Source of the DNA: an archaeon
Lineage (GTDB): Archaea; EX4484-52; B79-G9
Length of the DNA stretch: 8,204 nucleotides
Direction: 5' to 3'
Assembly (NCBI GenBank): GCA_030594585.1
Contig: JAUVEX010000041.1
Span: forward strand, 1-8,204
Both the position numbers and the translations under genes were made by a program. The notes below the pieces were generated by a model. The model searched no databases, was not told the DNA's origin, and worked only from the letters and a program-made list of their open reading frames with translations. Shown here piece by piece: positions 5,681 through 8,204 of the stretch (the first letter of the stretch is position 1; each line of letters opens with the position of its first letter).

Positions 5681-5696
5681 CAAGTTATGTTGTGTC

Positions 5697-6254
5697 CTAA
5701 TATTCCCTCTCAGCCCTTGGTGGGTGGGTGAAAAGGTGCCATTTTGTATCGCCTTCAAGCTCTTCGGTTATTCTTTTTATGACTGCTTTTTTAGGGTTTG
5801 GAACCAACGGCACTCTTGTTTTTATGTCTTCAAAGCTTTCAAACGGCTTTTTTTTCCGCTCATCCAAAAGCTCCCACATATGCTTTTTGCCAATGCTTGG
5901 CAAAAGCTCAAGCTGGTGCTGCCTTGTTGTAACAGCTCCTGATGTATTGAAGAAATCAACATATTTTTTTTCATTTTTATCAATTATTTTTTCTATTGCA
6001 AACGGAAGTTCGGATTGTGCTGTTGCGGTAAGTTTGTTTGCCTGAACCCTTCCAATAATTGATTTTACAGCATCTCTTTTTCCTTCGCCAATGTAAACAG
6101 GATCCTGCGGCTTTAGGGAAATGTCATCTCTTGGCACAACTTCTAAAATATTCAGGTATTCTTCACCCAACACTTGCGCTATCGGGTGTGAGCGCATTTG
6201 CGCAGCATGTCCTCTTTTAAGGAAATCCAATACAATTCCGTTTTCATCCTTCAT
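5697..6254 (-). CDS. DUF655 family nucleic-acid-binding protein
   Basis: DUF655 proteins are archaeal, of unproven function, and combine a beta-rich OB-like N-terminal domain with a helix-hairpin-helix C-terminal domain, implying RNA or DNA binding. In this 185-residue protein the N-terminal part contains VPRDDISLKPQDPVYIGEGK (40-59). The family signature follows: YVDFFNTSGAVTTRQHQLEL (98-117), LLPSIGKKHMWELLDER (117-133, the hairpin with GIGKK-like SIGKK), PFESFEDIKTRV (137-148) and a C-terminal HLFTHPP (173-179). The ATG at 6254 is fixed by a strong Shine-Dalgarno site (GAGGTGA) six bases upstream. It follows rpoF by 37 bp in the same direction, as in many archaea, which suggests a role linked to transcription or ribosome assembly. 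Confidence 0.93.
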   Translation of the reverse strand: MKDENGIVLDFLKRGHAAQMRSHPIAQVLGEEYLNILEVVPRDDISLKPQDPVYIGEGKRDAVKSIIGRVQANKLTATAQSELPFAIEKIIDKNEKKYVDFFNTSGAVTTRQHQLELLPSIGKKHMWELLDERKKKPFESFEDIKTRVPLVPNPKKAVIKRITEELEGDTKWHLFTHPPRAEREY

Positions 6255-6260
6255 TATTAT

Positions 6261-6267
6261 TCACCTC
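6261..6267 (-). promoter_or_regulatory. Shine-Dalgarno site of the DUF655 gene
   Basis: GAGGTGA on the minus strand is an extended match to the anti-Shine-Dalgarno end of 16S rRNA, six bases before the ATG at 6254. It is one of the strongest ribosome binding sites in the window. Confidence 0.75.
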
Positions 6268-6291
6268 TGTTTTTTTTCAAACAGTTGGGCA

Positions 6292-6696
6292 TTATTTTTC
6301 TGTTTCTTCTGCTTCTTTTGGTTCTTCTTTTTTCTTTATCGGTATTCTTTTTGCTTTTATTTTCTTTTTGTCCGGCCGAATTTTGTCAAGTGCTTCAAGC
6401 ACTTTTTTTATTTGAGCCGCTTCAAGAGTGATTCTTTCTTTCATAAAGATTATTTTTACATCATCTTCTTTTTCAGGCAAAAGGTCAAGAAGAGCAGTTA
6501 TCTGATGCTCTTTTAAGCCCTCTATTTTTTCAAGTTCCGCTCTTGCAGCGACAACATCTTTTTTTGAAAGAAGTGTGTGCCTGTGAAGGTATTCCAAAGT
6601 TATCTTTTGTTCATAACCTAAATTGTCTTCATTTTCATTTTTCAGTATGTCCAGCGCTTCTGCCATTGTGGCTGTTTTTGTATCAAGTATTTTCAT
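6292..6696 (-). CDS. rpoF: DNA-directed RNA polymerase subunit F (Rpb4)
   Basis: RpoF is the archaeal Rpb4, which pairs with RpoE (Rpb7) to form the polymerase stalk that binds nascent RNA and assists open-complex formation. The protein follows the family pattern: an N-terminal segment that contacts Rpb7 (TMAEALDILKN, 10-20), then KITLEYLHRH (31-40), and the HRDC-like C-terminal part LKEHQITALLDLLPEKEDDV (61-80) leading into KIIFMKERITLEA. At 134 residues it is longer than the 110-120 I expect; the excess is a charged tail of about 25 residues from residue 110, first basic (KKKIKAKR), then mixed and acidic (KKKEEPKEAEETEK). The ATG shares one base with the rpl21e stop (TAATG), and a GAGGGA site lies inside the rpl21e end, so translation is probably coupled. 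Confidence 0.93.
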   Translation of the reverse strand: MKILDTKTATMAEALDILKNENEDNLGYEQKITLEYLHRHTLLSKKDVVAARAELEKIEGLKEHQITALLDLLPEKEDDVKIIFMKERITLEAAQIKKVLEALDKIRPDKKKIKAKRIPIKKKEEPKEAEETEK

Positions 6697-6986
6697 TATA
6701 ATCCCTCAGTCACTTTTTTCATATGCTCAGGAGCTGAAATAAGCTTTTTTGGCATTTTTTTGTCTTTTATATCAACCACATAACCCCGACCCCTTTTTTC
6801 AGACACTTTGCCGTAAGTTCCATGATATCTTGGATGCGGCATTCCATCCTGTTTCGAGGGCTCAAGCTTTATAATTACACTGTCGCCGATTTCAAATGTC
6901 TTTAATTTTTCTGTTATTGTAAGTCTTTTACCTGTCTTTTTTAGGATATTTCGTGTCTTATTTCGAAATCCTCTTGATCTTCTCAT
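6696..6986 (-). CDS. rpl21e: 50S ribosomal protein L21e
   Basis: L21e is an archaeal/eukaryotic large-subunit protein with an SH3-like barrel. The 96-residue protein shows the family pattern: an N-terminal basic RNA-binding arm (RRSRGFRNKTRNILKK), FEIGDSVIIKLEPS (residues 34-47 approximately), GMPHPRYHGTYGKV at about 50-63, and GYVVDIKDKK and APEHMKK towards the end. The ATG at 6986 is preferred over an in-frame TTG at 6992 because a GGTGAT ribosome-binding site lies five bases upstream and partly overlaps that TTG. It is the first gene of an rpl21e-rpoF-DUF655 transcription unit, with its own promoter directly after pus10 and an unusually long structured leader. Confidence 0.95.
   Translation of the reverse strand: MRRSRGFRNKTRNILKKTGKRLTITEKLKTFEIGDSVIIKLEPSKQDGMPHPRYHGTYGKVSEKRGRGYVVDIKDKKMPKKLISAPEHMKKVTEGL
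6702..6707 (-). promoter_or_regulatory. Shine-Dalgarno site of rpoF inside the end of rpl21e
   Basis: GAGGGA on the minus strand encodes part of the final Thr-Glu-Gly-Leu of L21e and lies five bases before the rpoF ATG. Together with the TAATG overlap it indicates translational coupling. Confidence 0.65.
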
Positions 6987-6991
6987 ATTCA

Positions 6992-6997
6992 ATCACC
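6992..6997 (-). promoter_or_regulatory. Shine-Dalgarno site of rpl21e
   Basis: GGTGAT on the minus strand is five bases ahead of the ATG at 6986. It overlaps the alternative TTG codon at 6992, which argues against that start. Confidence 0.65.
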
Positions 6998-7011
6998 ATT
7001 AATTTTTAAGG

Positions 7012-7091
7012 ATTATCTTTGAAGGCATTCAGCGAGTTTCCTTTTTTAATGGAAACATACCTCAAGATAATTAACTCTAGGCATAACCTAG
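7012..7091 (-). promoter_or_regulatory. Structured 5' leader of the rpl21e operon
   Basis: Between the predicted transcription start (about 7099) and the Shine-Dalgarno site, the minus-strand RNA can form a small hairpin (CTAGG at 7091-7087 with CCTAG at 7081-7077). It can also form a long stem of 12 pairs with two single-base bulges (7071-7060 with 7025-7012; core AUUAUCUU with AAGAUAAU). The long stem encloses a perfect 6-bp hairpin (GUUUCC 7056-7051 with GGAAAC 7041-7036, nine-base loop). The asymmetric inner loop is UAU opposite UCGCUGAAUG. The fold is built by eye; function is inferred from position ahead of a ribosomal protein gene. Confidence 0.4.
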
Positions 7092-7121
7092 TTCATTTTA
7101 GAAGAATTTAACCCGGGAATC

Positions 7122-7142
7122 TTTATATATTTGTTTACGGGA
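7122..7142 (-). promoter_or_regulatory. Promoter of the rpl21e-rpoF-DUF655 operon
   Basis: Starting one base after the pus10 stop, the minus strand reads GTAAACAAA followed by TATATAAA (7129-7122), a BRE/TATA pair nearly identical to that of ksgA. It predicts initiation near 7099 and a leader of about 110 nt before the rpl21e ATG. Confidence 0.6.
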
Positions 7143-7143
7143 A

Positions 7144-8204
7144 TCACGCAATATCAACAACGACAAGCTTTTCTACTTTTGCCTTTGTACTAAGGACACT
7201 TGAAACAGAAGGCCTTGTTCGCCCACCGTCGCCTGAAACAAGCTCTTTTACATACATTCCAGCTTCAGTTGTTATTTCAAGCCCTATTTTTCTCTTATCA
7301 ATAAATTTAGAAGTTATAGAAAGAACCTTTCTTTTTCGTATAATATCGGCTCGCCTGTGCGCCACCCTTTCAGGAGTTTGTTGGTTTATAGTGCCTAAAA
7401 GCCCATCAACAGCCTTTATATCCTCTTTTTTAATATCATCCTTAAGAGAAACAATGACCTTATATGTCTTTTCTTTTTTGCTTTCTTTCACTTCCTGAAC
7501 TTTTGGCTTTTCAACCATCGTAAGGCCTTTGACCTCAACTTCGCTCTTGTATTTCTTGTTTATGGCACTTTCCATTTTTTTTAAGTCAATCGTTCTTTTT
7601 CTTGGCTGCAAGACTTCAAGCACAAATTCTCTATTGGTTTTACATAAAACATCAACATCCTCTCTTCCGGCACCGTGAAATTTGGTATCAATACCTTCTG
7701 TTTTTTTAAGTATTAATTCCTCTATTTTTTCCTGGACACTTGTGTCATATTTTCGCCCAGTGTAATTGCATACCTTACAGCCAAGCCCCCTGCATTCATA
7801 ACAGTGCCATTTAGTTTGCGGCATTGGCATTAGCTTTTTGTATTTGCCGTAAATATATATTGGATTTATAGTAAGCTCAATTGCGTTTTTCTCCAAATTT
7901 ACAAGAATTACAACATCCGGCTGTTTTAAGTCAACTTCTTTTTTCAATATTTTTTGCAGTTTCTTGCCTACTTCTCTTGAAATTTCTGTTTTTATGGATT
8001 CAACAAAATCAATTCCTGCGTCTTCCCATAAAGTTTCCTCGTTTTCAAGAAGTTCTTTTGTGGGTGTTGCACCCACATGGAATGTGTCAAATTCAAGTCC
8101 CTTAAGCTCAAAAACACACTTATCAACAATTACGCCTATTTTTTCAAAGATATCTTCGCATACATGACAGATTTTTTTCTTAGAATCTTTTATTTTGGCA
8201 TGCC
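7144..8204 (-). CDS. pus10: tRNA pseudouridine synthase Pus10 (5' end beyond the window)
   Basis: Archaeal Pus10 makes pseudouridine at positions 54 and 55 of the tRNA T-loop. The open frame continues past 8204 without a stop, so the N-terminus is missing; a GTG at 8076 is internal, because the codons upstream of it encode a Cys-x-x-Cys pair (CHVCEDIF) typical of the N-terminal region. Numbering from that GTG, a zinc-binding-like CYECRGLGCKVCNYTGRK lies at 92-109, the catalytic GRED motif at 137-140 (Asp codon 7659-7657), HRRADIIRKRKV at 240-251 and YVKELVSGDGGRTRPS at 275-290. The segment after GRED (VDVLCKTNREFV) departs from the DVRxLGxGRPF pattern I remember for the family. A lysine-rich linker spans about 190-205. 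It stands next to rpl21e, as in many archaea. Confidence 0.93.
   Translation of the reverse strand, partial: HAKIKDSKKKICHVCEDIFEKIGVIVDKCVFELKGLEFDTFHVGATPTKELLENEETLWEDAGIDFVESIKTEISREVGKKLQKILKKEVDLKQPDVVILVNLEKNAIELTINPIYIYGKYKKLMPMPQTKWHCYECRGLGCKVCNYTGRKYDTSVQEKIEELILKKTEGIDTKFHGAGREDVDVLCKTNREFVLEVLQPRKRTIDLKKMESAINKKYKSEVEVKGLTMVEKPKVQEVKESKKEKTYKVIVSLKDDIKKEDIKAVDGLLGTINQQTPERVAHRRADIIRKRKVLSITSKFIDKRKIGLEITTEAGMYVKELVSGDGGRTRPSVSSVLSTKAKVEKLVVVDIA
8059..8077. repeat. Perfect 8-bp inverted repeat inside pus10
   Basis: TGTGGGTG (8059-8066) and CACCCACA (8070-8077) are exact reverse complements around a 3-base spacer. They lie within the coding sequence for HVGATPTK. In RNA this would be a compact GC-containing hairpin; it may be a by-product of the encoded residues. 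Confidence 0.6.

Noticed and set aside
6297..6375. Long pyrimidine tract that might be a simple repeat or triplex-forming element
   Set aside because: It has no repeat unit and is explained by the Lys/Glu codons of the RpoF tail.
6121..6516. A plus-strand frame rich in Phe, opposite the start of DUF655 and the RpoF tail
   Set aside because: It is the antisense of a Lys/Glu-rich tail; the pyrimidine-rich strand makes poly-Phe by default.
7100..7118. A GGGTTAAATTC stretch on the minus strand resembling a tRNA T-arm
   Set aside because: No matching acceptor stem, anticodon arm or D-arm can be built in the 150-bp spacer, and the TATA box adjoins it.
1..8204. Search for CRISPR repeats, insertion sequences, attachment sites and toxin-antitoxin pairs
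   Set aside because: No regularly spaced repeats, transposase motifs, terminal inverted repeats or recognisable toxin or antitoxin pairs were seen.

Overview
The window is a piece of an AT-rich archaeal chromosome, most likely from an uncultivated small-genome (DPANN-type) lineage. The evidence for Archaea is direct. Four genes form the archaeal information-processing cluster pus10 - rpl21e - rpoF (Rpb4) - DUF655, and ksgA/dim1 follows after an interruption. Nearly every gene is preceded by a TATA box about 26-28 nt from the expected transcription start, and several genes look leaderless. The DPANN placement is an inference from gene size, lysine-rich proteins and uncharacterised accessory genes; no rRNA is present to test it.

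Layout from left to right. 1-75: the start of a minus-strand gene cut by the window edge. 222-1308: two plus-strand genes, a single-pass membrane-anchored protein and a small protein with a SWIM-like Cys/His motif. 1336-2940: a minus-strand block holding a rhomboid protease, a two-helix membrane protein and an M50 (site-2-type) metalloprotease, each with its own promoter. 3002-3580: a minus-strand protein with an S4 RNA-binding domain fused to what looks like a decayed FtsJ/TlyA-type methyltransferase. 3623-4099: a minus-strand orphan resembling a family I associate with phages. 4190-4960: ksgA. 5039-5680: a plus-strand orphan inserted between ksgA and DUF655. 5697-8204: DUF655, rpoF, rpl21e and the 3' part of pus10, all minus strand.

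The right-hand third serves ribosome and transcription: rRNA dimethylation (KsgA), a DUF655 nucleic-acid-binding protein, RNA polymerase subunit Rpb4, ribosomal protein L21e and tRNA pseudouridine synthase Pus10. rpl21e, rpoF and DUF655 are tightly spaced with clear Shine-Dalgarno sites and share a promoter directly after pus10. That promoter is followed by a roughly 110-nt leader that can fold into nested stems. Most single genes elsewhere are instead predicted to be leaderless. The left and middle parts deal with membrane proteolysis and accessory functions.

The most interesting points are the S4 + degenerate FtsJ protein, the structured rpl21e leader, a single TATA box that appears to serve two divergent genes (ksgA and the inserted orphan), and the disruption of the conserved DUF655-ksgA junction. 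I see no tRNA, rRNA, CRISPR array or insertion sequence.
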